Source of the DNA: JAAEUB01 sp964550345
GTDB lineage: Bacteria; Pseudomonadota; Alphaproteobacteria; Rhodobacterales; Rhodobacteraceae
Assembly: GCA_964550345.1 (NCBI GenBank)
Contig: CAZJYZ010000038.1
Location: 1-31,368, forward strand
Direction: 5' to 3'
Length of the DNA stretch: 31,368 nucleotides
Position 1 is the stretch's first letter, and every line of letters starts with the position of its first letter. The notes beneath the pieces were generated by a model. That model saw nothing but the letters and a program-made list of their open reading frames with translations. It was not told where the DNA came from and ran no database searches. The translations under genes and the position numbers were made by a program. Positions 23,503-31,256 of this stretch are shown here, one piece after another.

Positions 23503-25533
23503 ATGATACTTCACAAGGTTAACAGCTTTTCTGCCGGGAAATGGATTGCACCTGACAGCTCAGCCCGCGTCATAGAAAGTGCCGTAACAGGTGAGGTGAT
23601 TGGTGAGGCCGGAAATTGCTCGCTGGATATGCAGGAGATGCTGGATTATGGGCGCTTGAAAGGCGGCCCTGCTCTGCGCGCCATGACTTTCCATGACCGT
23701 GCGCGCATGCTCAAAGCACTAGCACTCCATCTGGGCCCCCACAAACAGCGGCTCTATGATCTGTCTTTCAGTACCGGCACAACTCAGTCAGATAACCATA
23801 TTGATATTGATGGCGGTATCGGAACAATGTTCGTTTTCGCCTCCAAAGGTCGGCGTGAAATGCCGGATAGCCAGGTATATGTCGATGGCGAGACCGAGCA
23901 ACTTAGCCGTAATGGCACCTTTCTGGGGCGGCATATCTGCACCCCGATGCACGGCGTTGGCATTCACATCAACGCCTTTAATTTTCCGGTTTGGGGCATG
24001 TTGGAAAAACTGGCGCCAACCCTTCTGGCCGGGGTGCCAGCTATCGTAAAACCTGCCACAGCGACCTGCTATGTCACCGAGGCCTGCGTGCGGCTCATGC
24101 TGGATAGTGGCTTGCTACCCGAGGGAGCTTTACAGCTTATTTCCGGCAATACAGGTGACTTACTGGACAGGCTTGGCTCGCAAGATATCGTCAGCTTCAC
24201 CGGCTCAGCACAAACGGCGCTGACGTTGCGCTCGGTCCCGAACATACAGGAAAACTCCATTCGGTTTGTGGCTGAGCAAGATAGTCTGAACGGATCTATC
24301 CTCGGCCCGGACGCTGTTCCCAACACGCAGGAATTCGACCTTTTCGTGAAAGAGGTTTGCCGCGAAATAACAACAAAGGCCGGACAGAAATGCACCGCGA
24401 TCCGCCGTATCATCGCGCCAGTTTCACAGGTTGAAGCCGTGATTGAGGCCGTGTCCGCGCGCCTGGAAAAAACTCTTATCGGCGACCCAAAACTAGACGC
24501 AGTGCGCATGGGACCGCTGGTGTCACAAAGCCAGAAAAAAGACGTGCTGGCGAAGGCTGAAACCATCGGGCTTGAGGCCGAGCGGGTTTACGGAAACCCC
24601 GACAATTTCCATGTCGAAGGCGCGAATGTCGAAGAAGGCGCGTTCGTACCCCCCATGCTGTTTCACTGCACCGCCCCGGATACTTCCGACCTCGTGCATA
24701 GCACCGAAGCTTTTGGTCCGGTTTCAACTGTCATGGGTTACCGCGATCTGGATCACGCCATCGAGATCGCGAATAGAGGTCAGGGATCACTGGTCGCATC
24801 AGTCATTACCCACGATGCCGATGTGGCCCGACAAGTGGCACTGGGCGCCGGCGCCTATCATGGTCGTCTTTATTTCAATAACCGTGACAGCATGCGGGAA
24901 AGCACCGGGCATGGCTCGCCTTTGCCGCATATGGTGCATGGCGGTCCGGGGCGTGCTGGTGGCGGCGAGGAGCTGGGTGGCGTTCGCGGCGTCATGCACT
25001 ACATGCAGCGAACCGCCATTCAGGGCAGTCCGGATATACTGTCAGCGATTGGCGAAAGCTGGATTCCCGGCACGGCCGAAATTGAAGGCCCGGCTCATCC
25101 TTTTACCCGTAGCTTTAACGACTTGAAGATTGGTGAAACAATCCACACCCCAACGCGAACTATTACGATGGAAGACATCGAGCATTTCGCAAACTTCACT
25201 GGCGACACATTCTACGCCCATATGGATGAGGAAGCCGCCGCTGCCAATCCTTTCTTCCCCGGTCGCGTGGCGCATGGTTACCTGCTCCTGTCCTTTGCGG
25301 CTGGCCTGTTTGTTGAGCCCAATCCCGGCCCGGTGCTGGCCAATACCGGGCTCGATAATCTACGCTTCATGCAACCGGTTCAGGCAGGTGATTCCATCAA
25401 GGTGCGGCTGACAGTTAAAAAGAAGACAAAACGAAACGACGAATATGGCGAGGTGCGCTGGCATGTATCGCTGAGCAATCAGGAAGACGCGCTGGTCGCG
25501 GAATACGAACTGCTGACCATGGTTTCATATTGA
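23503..25533 (+). CDS. paaZ: Bifunctional oxepin-CoA hydrolase / 3-oxo-5,6-dehydrosuberyl-CoA semialdehyde dehydrogenase
   Basis: A 676-residue fusion, as in E. coli PaaZ. The aldehyde dehydrogenase domain (about 1-525) has E258 in VAEQDSLN and C297 in AGQKCTAI (E256 and C295 in E. coli). The MaoC-like hydratase domain (about 535-676) has D568 and H573 in TGDTFYAHMD, five apart as in the E. coli pair. The enzyme opens the oxepin ring and at once oxidises the reactive aldehyde, so both domains being intact means no toxic dead-end product should form. The start has AGGA seven bases upstream. It is the first gene to the right of the divergent promoter and is separated from paaJ by 141 bases with a second operator. 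Confidence 0.96.
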   Translation: MILHKVNSFSAGKWIAPDSSARVIESAVTGEVIGEAGNCSLDMQEMLDYGRLKGGPALRAMTFHDRARMLKALALHLGPHKQRLYDLSFSTGTTQSDNHIDIDGGIGTMFVFASKGRREMPDSQVYVDGETEQLSRNGTFLGRHICTPMHGVGIHINAFNFPVWGMLEKLAPTLLAGVPAIVKPATATCYVTEACVRLMLDSGLLPEGALQLISGNTGDLLDRLGSQDIVSFTGSAQTALTLRSVPNIQENSIRFVAEQDSLNGSILGPDAVPNTQEFDLFVKEVCREITTKAGQKCTAIRRIIAPVSQVEAVIEAVSARLEKTLIGDPKLDAVRMGPLVSQSQKKDVLAKAETIGLEAERVYGNPDNFHVEGANVEEGAFVPPMLFHCTAPDTSDLVHSTEAFGPVSTVMGYRDLDHAIEIANRGQGSLVASVITHDADVARQVALGAGAYHGRLYFNNRDSMRESTGHGSPLPHMVHGGPGRAGGGEELGGVRGVMHYMQRTAIQGSPDILSAIGESWIPGTAEIEGPAHPFTRSFNDLKIGETIHTPTRTITMEDIEHFANFTGDTFYAHMDEEAAAANPFFPGRVAHGYLLLSFAAGLFVEPNPGPVLANTGLDNLRFMQPVQAGDSIKVRLTVKKKTKRNDEYGEVRWHVSLSNQEDALVAEYELLTMVSY

Positions 25534-25624
25534 TGGCTGACAACATAACGTTGCGTTACAGAATGCCCGAGGAGAGAGGAGATGTGTAACATTATGCTTG
25601 TGTCGAATCGCCCGCACTCATATT

Positions 25625-25649
25625 ACCGACCAAACGGTCGGTGTATAAT
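25625..25649 (+). promoter_or_regulatory. paaJ promoter -10 with perfect TetR-type operator
   Basis: ACCGACC-AAAC-GGTCGGT (25625-25642) has perfect 7-base arms. One base later stands TATAAT (25644-25649), a perfect -10, with a second TATAAT at 25653-25658. The -35 position is poor (TATTAC or TTACCG). The operator core 25629-25642 matches the site in front of paaZ and has the same one-base distance to the -10. AGGAGG (25660-25665) is the paaJ ribosome-binding site, nine bases before the ATG. Confidence 0.7.
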
Positions 25650-25674
25650 AGATATAATCAGGAGGCTCGGTTAA

Positions 25675-26877
25675 ATGTCTGCACTCATCTGTGACGCAAT
25701 CCGTACCCCTATCGGGCGCTATGGCGGTGCCCTGTCTTCAGTACGCACCGATGACCTGGCAGCGGCTCCAATTGCCGCCCTGATGGCGCGAAATCCGGGC
25801 CTTGACTGGTCATTGGTAGACGACGTGGTCTATGGCTCGGCCAATCAGGCAGGCGAAGACAATCGTAATGTAGCACGCATGGCGGCCCTTCTTGCAGGGC
25901 TTCCAACCGAGGTGCCGGGAACAACCATCAACCGTTTATGCGCGTCGGGCATGGATGCGGTTGGCATGGCTGCGCGCGGCATTAAGGCGGGGGACTATGA
26001 TCTGGCAATTGCGGGTGGCGTTGAAAGCATGAGCCGCGCACCGATGGTAATGCCCAAAGCCGAGGCGGCATATAGCCGGGCTGCACAGATATTCGACACC
26101 ACGATAGGCTGGCGCTTTGTGAATCCGAAAATGAAGGCGGCATATGGCATCGATTCCATGCCGCAAACGGCCGATAATGTTGCGGCGGAGTATAATATTA
26201 GCCGCGAGGATCAGGACGCCTTCGCCGCACGTTCTCAGGCGCGTTGGGCAGAGGCTGACAAGGCCGGCTTATTTTCCGATGAGATCACGCCCGTCGAGGT
26301 GACCCAGCGCCGGGGCGACCCGGTGGTTGTCGATACCGACGAACATCCGCGCCCGGACACGCGCGCCGAAAGCCTTGCCAAACTGCGCGGCATCAACGGC
26401 CCCGAACTTAGCGTCACCGCTGGTAATGCCTCGGGGGTAAATGACGGTGCAGCAGCGCTGTTGCTGGCGTCGGACACCGCTGCAACAAAGCACGGGCTGA
26501 CTCCCATGGCGCGCGTTGTCACCATGGCCGCTGCCGGGGTAGAGCCACGCATTATGGGTATCGGCCCAGTGCCGGCAACACGCAAGGCCATGGCCAAAGC
26601 GGGCCTTACGATTGACGATATGGATGTAATTGAACTGAACGAGGCCTTCGCGGCGCAGGGCCTTGCCACCCTGCGCGAGCTTGGAATTGCCGATGATGCG
26701 CCCCACGTTAACCCTAATGGCGGCGCAATCGCCTTAGGGCATCCTCTGGGCATGTCCGGCGCACGTCTGGTTCTGACCGCCGCCTATCAGCTTAAACGCA
26801 CAGGCGGGCGCTACGCGCTTTGCACCATGTGCGTCGGCGTTGGTCAGGGTGTCGCCCTGATACTTGAAGCCGTTTAA
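25675..26877 (+). CDS. paaJ: 3-oxoadipyl-CoA / 3-oxo-5,6-dehydrosuberyl-CoA thiolase
   Basis: A 400-residue thiolase with the complete active site: C89 in INRLCASGMDA, H356 in LGHPLGMSG and C386 in MCVGVGQG. It works twice in the pathway, on 3-oxo-5,6-dehydrosuberyl-CoA and finally on 3-oxoadipyl-CoA to give succinyl-CoA and acetyl-CoA. The sequence is of PcaF/PaaJ type and could also serve a beta-ketoadipate pathway, but its place at the head of the paaABCDE unit favours PaaJ. It has its own promoter with the operator at 25625-25642 and a strong AGGAGG. Confidence 0.93.
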   Translation: MSALICDAIRTPIGRYGGALSSVRTDDLAAAPIAALMARNPGLDWSLVDDVVYGSANQAGEDNRNVARMAALLAGLPTEVPGTTINRLCASGMDAVGMAARGIKAGDYDLAIAGGVESMSRAPMVMPKAEAAYSRAAQIFDTTIGWRFVNPKMKAAYGIDSMPQTADNVAAEYNISREDQDAFAARSQARWAEADKAGLFSDEITPVEVTQRRGDPVVVDTDEHPRPDTRAESLAKLRGINGPELSVTAGNASGVNDGAAALLLASDTAATKHGLTPMARVVTMAAAGVEPRIMGIGPVPATRKAMAKAGLTIDDMDVIELNEAFAAQGLATLRELGIADDAPHVNPNGGAIALGHPLGMSGARLVLTAAYQLKRTGGRYALCTMCVGVGQGVALILEAV

Positions 26878-26890
26878 CCGGAGTAAGCTA

Positions 26891-27877
26891 ATGTATGCAC
26901 AAATGGTCAAAACCGATGGATCCGGTGTTAAATCCCGCGATGAAATGAGCGCCGAAGAACAAGCCTTTCAGGATAAGATCGACCGCCACGAAAAGATTGA
27001 GCCCAAAGACTGGATGCCCGATGCCTACCGCGCAACTCTGGTGCGTCAGATCGGCCAGCATGCCCATTCCGAAGTGGTCGGCCAATTGCCCGAGGGCAAC
27101 TGGATCACCCGCGCCCCGACATTGGAGCGCAAGGCGATCCTGCTGGCAAAAGTCCAGGACGAGGCGGGGCATGGCCTCTATCTCTATTGCGCGGCGGAAA
27201 CTCTTGGGGTCAGCCGCGATGAACTGACAATCGACCTTCTGGAAGGTCGTATGAAATATTCCTCGATCTTCAATTATCCCGCCTTGAACTGGGCCGATAT
27301 GGGCGCAATTGGCTGGCTGGTGGACGGTGCTGCAATCATCAACCAGGTGCCGCTTCAGCGTACCTCCTACGGCCCCTATGCCCGCGCCATGGTGCGCATC
27401 TGCAAAGAGGAAAGTTTTCACGCCCGCCAAGGCTATGACATCATGATGAAGATGGCTGCCGGTAGTGCGGAACAAAGGAAAATGGCGCAGGACGCCCTGA
27501 ACCGCTACTGGTTTCCCGCGATCATGATGTTCGGCCCGTCGGACAAAGATTCAGTCCATTCCGCCCAGTCGATGGCGTGGAAAATCAAGATCAACACCAA
27601 TGACGAACTGCGCCAGAAATTCGTTGACCAGACCGTGCCGCAAATCGAATATCTCGGGCTTGATCTGCCGGACGAACATATCAAACTGAACGAAGAAACC
27701 GGGCATTATGACTACTCCCAGCCCGATTGGTCGGAATTCTTTGATGTCATCAAGGGCAATGGCCCGTGCAACACCGACAGGCTGGCAGCCCGTAAAAAGG
27801 CCTGGGAAGATGGCGCGTGGGTACGCGATGGCCTGCTGGCCCATGCCCGAAAGAAATCACGCCCGGCGGCTGAATAA
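26891..27877 (+). CDS. paaA: Phenylacetyl-CoA epoxidase, catalytic diiron subunit
   Basis: A 328-residue ferritin-like subunit which activates oxygen at a diiron centre and epoxidises the aromatic ring of phenylacetyl-CoA, in complex with PaaB and PaaC and fed by PaaE. All six ligand positions are present: E61, E91-x-x-H94 (DEAGH), D136 (NWADMG) and E174-x-x-H177 (EESFH). The ATG at 26891 follows GGAGTAAG; an upstream TTG at 26864 overlaps paaJ and is unlikely. It follows paaJ by 13 bases and paaB by a 12-base gap. Confidence 0.96.
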   Translation: MYAQMVKTDGSGVKSRDEMSAEEQAFQDKIDRHEKIEPKDWMPDAYRATLVRQIGQHAHSEVVGQLPEGNWITRAPTLERKAILLAKVQDEAGHGLYLYCAAETLGVSRDELTIDLLEGRMKYSSIFNYPALNWADMGAIGWLVDGAAIINQVPLQRTSYGPYARAMVRICKEESFHARQGYDIMMKMAAGSAEQRKMAQDALNRYWFPAIMMFGPSDKDSVHSAQSMAWKIKINTNDELRQKFVDQTVPQIEYLGLDLPDEHIKLNEETGHYDYSQPDWSEFFDVIKGNGPCNTDRLAARKKAWEDGAWVRDGLLAHARKKSRPAAE

Positions 27878-27889
27878 GGAGAACCAGAA

Positions 27890-28174
27890 ATGAAAAATGA
27901 ATGGCCCCTTTGGGAAGTTTTTATTCGCGGGCAGCATGGCATGAGCCACCGGCATGTGGGTTCTTTGCATGCACCTGACGCCGAAATGGCCGTAAAAAAC
28001 GCGCGCGACGTTTATACGCGGCGCAACGAAGGTGTCAGCATCTGGGTGGTTGAGGCGCGCCATATCGCAGCCTCGGCCCCGGGCGACAAGGGCCCTCTTT
28101 ACGAGCCTTCGAACTCCAAGATTTACCGTCACCCGACCTTTTTCGACATCCCCGAAGACGTAGGGGCAATGTAA
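27890..28174 (+). CDS. paaB: Phenylacetyl-CoA epoxidase, small structural subunit
   Basis: A 94-residue protein of the expected size. PaaB bridges PaaAC heterodimers in the epoxidase. The text WPLWEVFIRGQHGMSHRHVG near the start and GSLHAPDAEMAVKNARD are typical. A good AGGAGAA ribosome-binding site lies upstream, and the stop overlaps the paaC start by one base (TAATG). Confidence 0.95.
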   Translation: MKNEWPLWEVFIRGQHGMSHRHVGSLHAPDAEMAVKNARDVYTRRNEGVSIWVVEARHIAASAPGDKGPLYEPSNSKIYRHPTFFDIPEDVGAM

Positions 28175-28935
28175 TGGCCAAAGACAGCGACTTTTTCGAA
28201 TTCCTGCTGCGGCTTGGGGATAACACGCTGGTTCTGGGGCACCGAGTTAGCGAATGGTGCGGCCATGCGCCGGTGCTGGAAGAAGACATTGCGCTGGCAA
28301 ATACAGCACTCGACCTCATTGGTCAGACCCAATTGTGGCTGGGCCTTGCCGGCGAAGTTGAGGGCGAGGGGCGCGACGCCGATAAAATCGCATTTCTGCG
28401 AGATTTTTGGGATTTTCGTAACCTCTTACTGGTCGAACTGCCCAACGGAGATTTTGGCCGCACCCTGATGCGTCAGTTCCTGTTTGACGCCTGGCAGTCG
28501 ATCTATTTGGGGCGGTTGCTGGACTCGTCTGATAGGCGTGTGGCCGAAATTGCCGAGAAGGCCAGCAAAGAGGTCGCCTATCACGTTGAACGCTCCGCCG
28601 GTACCGTGGTCAGCCTTGGGGATGGCACACCCGAAAGCCACCGGCGCATGCAGGACGCACTTGATTGCCTGTGGCCATATGTGGGCGAGATGTTTGAGGG
28701 TGACGATGTTGACGCCGCCATGGTTTCAACTGGTATCGGACCCGATCCGGCATCCTTGCGCCCGGAATATGACGCGCTGGTCGGTCGGGTGCTGGGCGAC
28801 GCGACGCTGACAATTCCCAAAGACCCCTTTGCCCATAAGGGAGGGCGGACCGGAAAGCTACACACGGAACATCTGGGGCACCTGCTGACCCATATGCAAT
28901 GGCTGCAACGCGCCTATCCGGGCGCGACCTGGTAA
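28174..28935 (+). CDS. paaC: Phenylacetyl-CoA epoxidase, structural ferritin-like subunit
   Basis: A 253-residue ferritin-fold subunit which pairs with PaaA; family members have no functional diiron site, and I see no full ExxH pair here either. Typical segments are LGDNTLVLGHRVSEWCGHAP and DKIAFLRDFWDFRNLLLVE, the latter in the helix that carries the first ExxH in PaaA. It starts on the last base of paaB and ends five bases before the chosen paaD start, so the block is translationally coupled. Confidence 0.95.
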   Translation: MAKDSDFFEFLLRLGDNTLVLGHRVSEWCGHAPVLEEDIALANTALDLIGQTQLWLGLAGEVEGEGRDADKIAFLRDFWDFRNLLLVELPNGDFGRTLMRQFLFDAWQSIYLGRLLDSSDRRVAEIAEKASKEVAYHVERSAGTVVSLGDGTPESHRRMQDALDCLWPYVGEMFEGDDVDAAMVSTGIGPDPASLRPEYDALVGRVLGDATLTIPKDPFAHKGGRTGKLHTEHLGHLLTHMQWLQRAYPGATW

Positions 28936-28940
28936 ACCCG

Positions 28941-29402
28941 ATGGAGCAGCCCCCCGTGGAACAGATTTGGCAGTGGCTTCACGCCGTGCCCGACCCTGAG
29001 ATACCGGTGATTTCACTGGTAGACCTCGGGGTCATCCGTGATGTGGCCTGGGATGGTGACCGGCTCGAAGTCACTGTGACCCCAACCTATTCAGGCTGCC
29101 CGGCAACAAGTGTGATCAATCAGGATATTGAGACTGCATTGCGGGCGCAGGGTATCAAAAACCTCACCCTGAAACGTCAACTTTCTCCGGCTTGGACCAG
29201 CGACTGGCTTAGCGAAAGAGCCCGCGAAAAACTGCAGGAATATGGCATCGCTCCGCCGCAAGCTGCAGGCGCTCCACGTGCCTGCCCAAATTGCGGCAAT
29301 GCTGAACTTGAGAAGGTCAGCCAGTTCGGCTCGACCCCATGCAAGGCACTTTGGAAATGCCAAAGCTGTCTGGAACCATTTGACTATTTTAAGTGCATAT
29401 AG
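28941..29402 (+). CDS. paaD: Iron-sulfur maturation-type protein of the phenylacetyl-CoA epoxidase
   Basis: A 153-residue protein with an N-terminal MIP18/SufT-like (DUF59) domain, seen as VPDPEIPVISLVDLGVIRD and TPTYSGCPA, and a C-terminal cysteine-rich part with CPNCG, TPCKALWKCQSC and the ending FDYFKCI. PaaD is needed for an active complex and is thought to help make or insert the Fe-S cluster of PaaE. I place the start at ATG 28941; an ATG at 28899 is open but lies inside paaC. Neither has a clear ribosome-binding site, so reinitiation after paaC is likely. Confidence 0.92.
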   Translation: MEQPPVEQIWQWLHAVPDPEIPVISLVDLGVIRDVAWDGDRLEVTVTPTYSGCPATSVINQDIETALRAQGIKNLTLKRQLSPAWTSDWLSERAREKLQEYGIAPPQAAGAPRACPNCGNAELEKVSQFGSTPCKALWKCQSCLEPFDYFKCI

Positions 29403-29411
29403 GGGGACCTG

Positions 29412-30485
29412 ATGTCACGTTTTCACGATCTGACTGTCACTGACATTCAAAAGACCATCCGCAACGCCGTTATTGTAACCTTGGAACCCGAAAGTGGGGC
29501 GGTGGATGATTTTGACTTTATACAAGGCCAATACTTAACCTTCCGCCGTAATTTCGGCGGGGAGGAGCTACGGCGCTCCTACTCAATCTGCTCGGGTAAA
29601 AATGAGGGTATACTGCAAATTGGGATCAAAGAAGTTGAGGGCGGCGCATTTTCAACCTGGGCCAATAGTGACCTGAAAGTCGGGGATAAGCTGGAAGCCA
29701 TGCCGCCCATGGGGTCGTTCCACACCAAACTGGATGCGGGCAGCGCCAAAAGCTATCTCGGTTTTGCCGGTGGCTCGGGTATCACACCGGTTCTGTCCAT
29801 CCTGAAAACCATTCTGAGCACTGAACCAAAATCAGAATTTACTTTGGTCTACGCAAATCAGGGTGTGAACACGATCATGTTCCGTGAAGAGCTTGAGGAC
29901 CTCAAGAATACCTATATGGGCCGCCTGACAATCATCCACATTCTGGAAAGTGACGCGCAGGAAATTGACCTGTTTACCGGGCGCATTGACGGCAAAAAAT
30001 GTGCACAATTATTCCAGCACTGGATTGATATCAACACGGTCGACACAGCCTACATATGCGGACCCGAGCCGATGATGCTGGCCATTTCGGCTTCGCTTAA
30101 AGACCACGGGTTGACGGACGAGCAGATCAAGTTTGAATTGTTCGCCAGCGCCCAGCCAGGACGTGCGCCACGTAAAGTCTCTGCCAAAAAGGAAGCCAGC
30201 GGCGCCAACCAGACCAAGGTCACGCTTACCTTGGATGGTGCTTCACGTAGTTTCACCACGGCCAAGGATGTCTCGATCCTTGAAGCGGCCTTGGCAAATT
30301 CGGTAGACGCACCCTTTGCCTGCAAGGCCGGTGTATGCTCCACCTGCCGCTGCAAGGTGCTTGAGGGTGAAGTTGAAATGGTCGCCAATCACGCGCTTGA
30401 AGATTACGAAGTCGAAAATGGTTATGTTTTGTCGTGCCAAAGCTTTGCCGTGACCGACAAGGTTGTTGTCGACTTTGACCAATAG
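29412..30485 (+). CDS. paaE: Phenylacetyl-CoA epoxidase reductase subunit
   Basis: A 357-residue electron-transfer protein with an FAD-binding domain (RRSYSICSG), an NAD(P)-binding domain (GFAGGSGITPVLSILK, CGPEPMM) and a C-terminal plant-type 2Fe-2S ferredoxin domain with C304, C309, C312 and C342 (C-x4-C-x2-C-x29-C). It passes electrons from NADPH to the PaaA diiron site. GGGGGACC precedes the start, and the same type of sequence precedes the next gene, ten bases on. Confidence 0.95.
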   Translation: MSRFHDLTVTDIQKTIRNAVIVTLEPESGAVDDFDFIQGQYLTFRRNFGGEELRRSYSICSGKNEGILQIGIKEVEGGAFSTWANSDLKVGDKLEAMPPMGSFHTKLDAGSAKSYLGFAGGSGITPVLSILKTILSTEPKSEFTLVYANQGVNTIMFREELEDLKNTYMGRLTIIHILESDAQEIDLFTGRIDGKKCAQLFQHWIDINTVDTAYICGPEPMMLAISASLKDHGLTDEQIKFELFASAQPGRAPRKVSAKKEASGANQTKVTLTLDGASRSFTTAKDVSILEAALANSVDAPFACKAGVCSTCRCKVLEGEVEMVANHALEDYEVENGYVLSCQSFAVTDKVVVDFDQ

Positions 30486-30494
30486 GGGGCAATC

Positions 30495-31256
30495 ATGTCT
30501 GATGAAATGAGTATTGAAAGCTATCTTGAAGCTGGTGGTGTACTCACCTCACCCGAAAACGCACCCGCCCGTTACCGCGCCGAACTGATGCGCCTGATGG
30601 CAACTTTCGTTGACAGCGAACTGGCAGGCGCGGCGGGGTTCGCCGAGATTATCAACCAAGGGCCGGGCATCAAGGAACGCATCGCTGCCGCGCGCATCGT
30701 GTTGGAGAAAACCGACCACGCCGACAGGGTTCTGAAGATCATGGGCGAGTTTGGTGCCGATACGGCGCGTTACGCCAATCATCACCCCTGGACTGCCCGG
30801 CTGGATCGCGACGCCGATATCGGGGCGACGCGCAGAGATTCCGATATGCGCCTAGCGGTTTTTAATTACCCGCTAGAAGGTTGGTCGGATGCAGTCGTGA
30901 TGAACCTTTTAATGGGTCACGCTGTGACAACCCAGCTGGCTGAGTTTTCACAGGTCTCATACCAACCTCTGGCCGAGGTTTTCCGCGCCATTACCCCGCG
31001 CGAAGCGCATCACACGGAATTGGCTCTGAAAGGTCTGCAAAAGCTGCTGGACGATGGCGCCGACCCCAAAGCGCTTCAGGCTCAGGTGGATTACTGGTGG
31101 CCAAGGGTGGCGGCCAGTTTTGGAGGAGCCACGTCCAGCCGCGCGGCATTGCTGAAAAAGTTCGGCCTTAGAAAAAGCAGCAATACCGACCTGAAGAAAC
31201 GCTGGCAGTCCGGCACTGCAGTCCTGTTGCAGAATCTCGGCCTGAAAGCTGGTTAG
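30495..31256 (+). CDS. PaaA-like ferritin-fold protein with an altered diiron site
   Basis: A 253-residue paralogue of the catalytic subunit PaaA, not of PaaC. Aligning by eye, the six ligand positions of PaaA fall on E42 (DSELAG), K72-x-x-H75 (EKTDH), D132 (GWSDAV) and E170-x-x-H173 (REAHH): only the Glu of the first ExxH is changed, to Lys, with E71 next to it. FNYPLEGW and VSYQP also match PaaA, and the spacings E to ExxH (30) and D to ExxH (38) are the same; a 15-residue insertion lies between H75 and D132. It starts ten bases after paaE with a GGGGGCAATC leader, so it belongs to the operon. Possible roles are an extra complex partner, an inactive decoy, or a protein with a different metal content; I know of no assigned function. 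Confidence 0.8.
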   Translation: MSDEMSIESYLEAGGVLTSPENAPARYRAELMRLMATFVDSELAGAAGFAEIINQGPGIKERIAAARIVLEKTDHADRVLKIMGEFGADTARYANHHPWTARLDRDADIGATRRDSDMRLAVFNYPLEGWSDAVVMNLLMGHAVTTQLAEFSQVSYQPLAEVFRAITPREAHHTELALKGLQKLLDDGADPKALQAQVDYWWPRVAASFGGATSSRAALLKKFGLRKSSNTDLKKRWQSGTAVLLQNLGLKAG

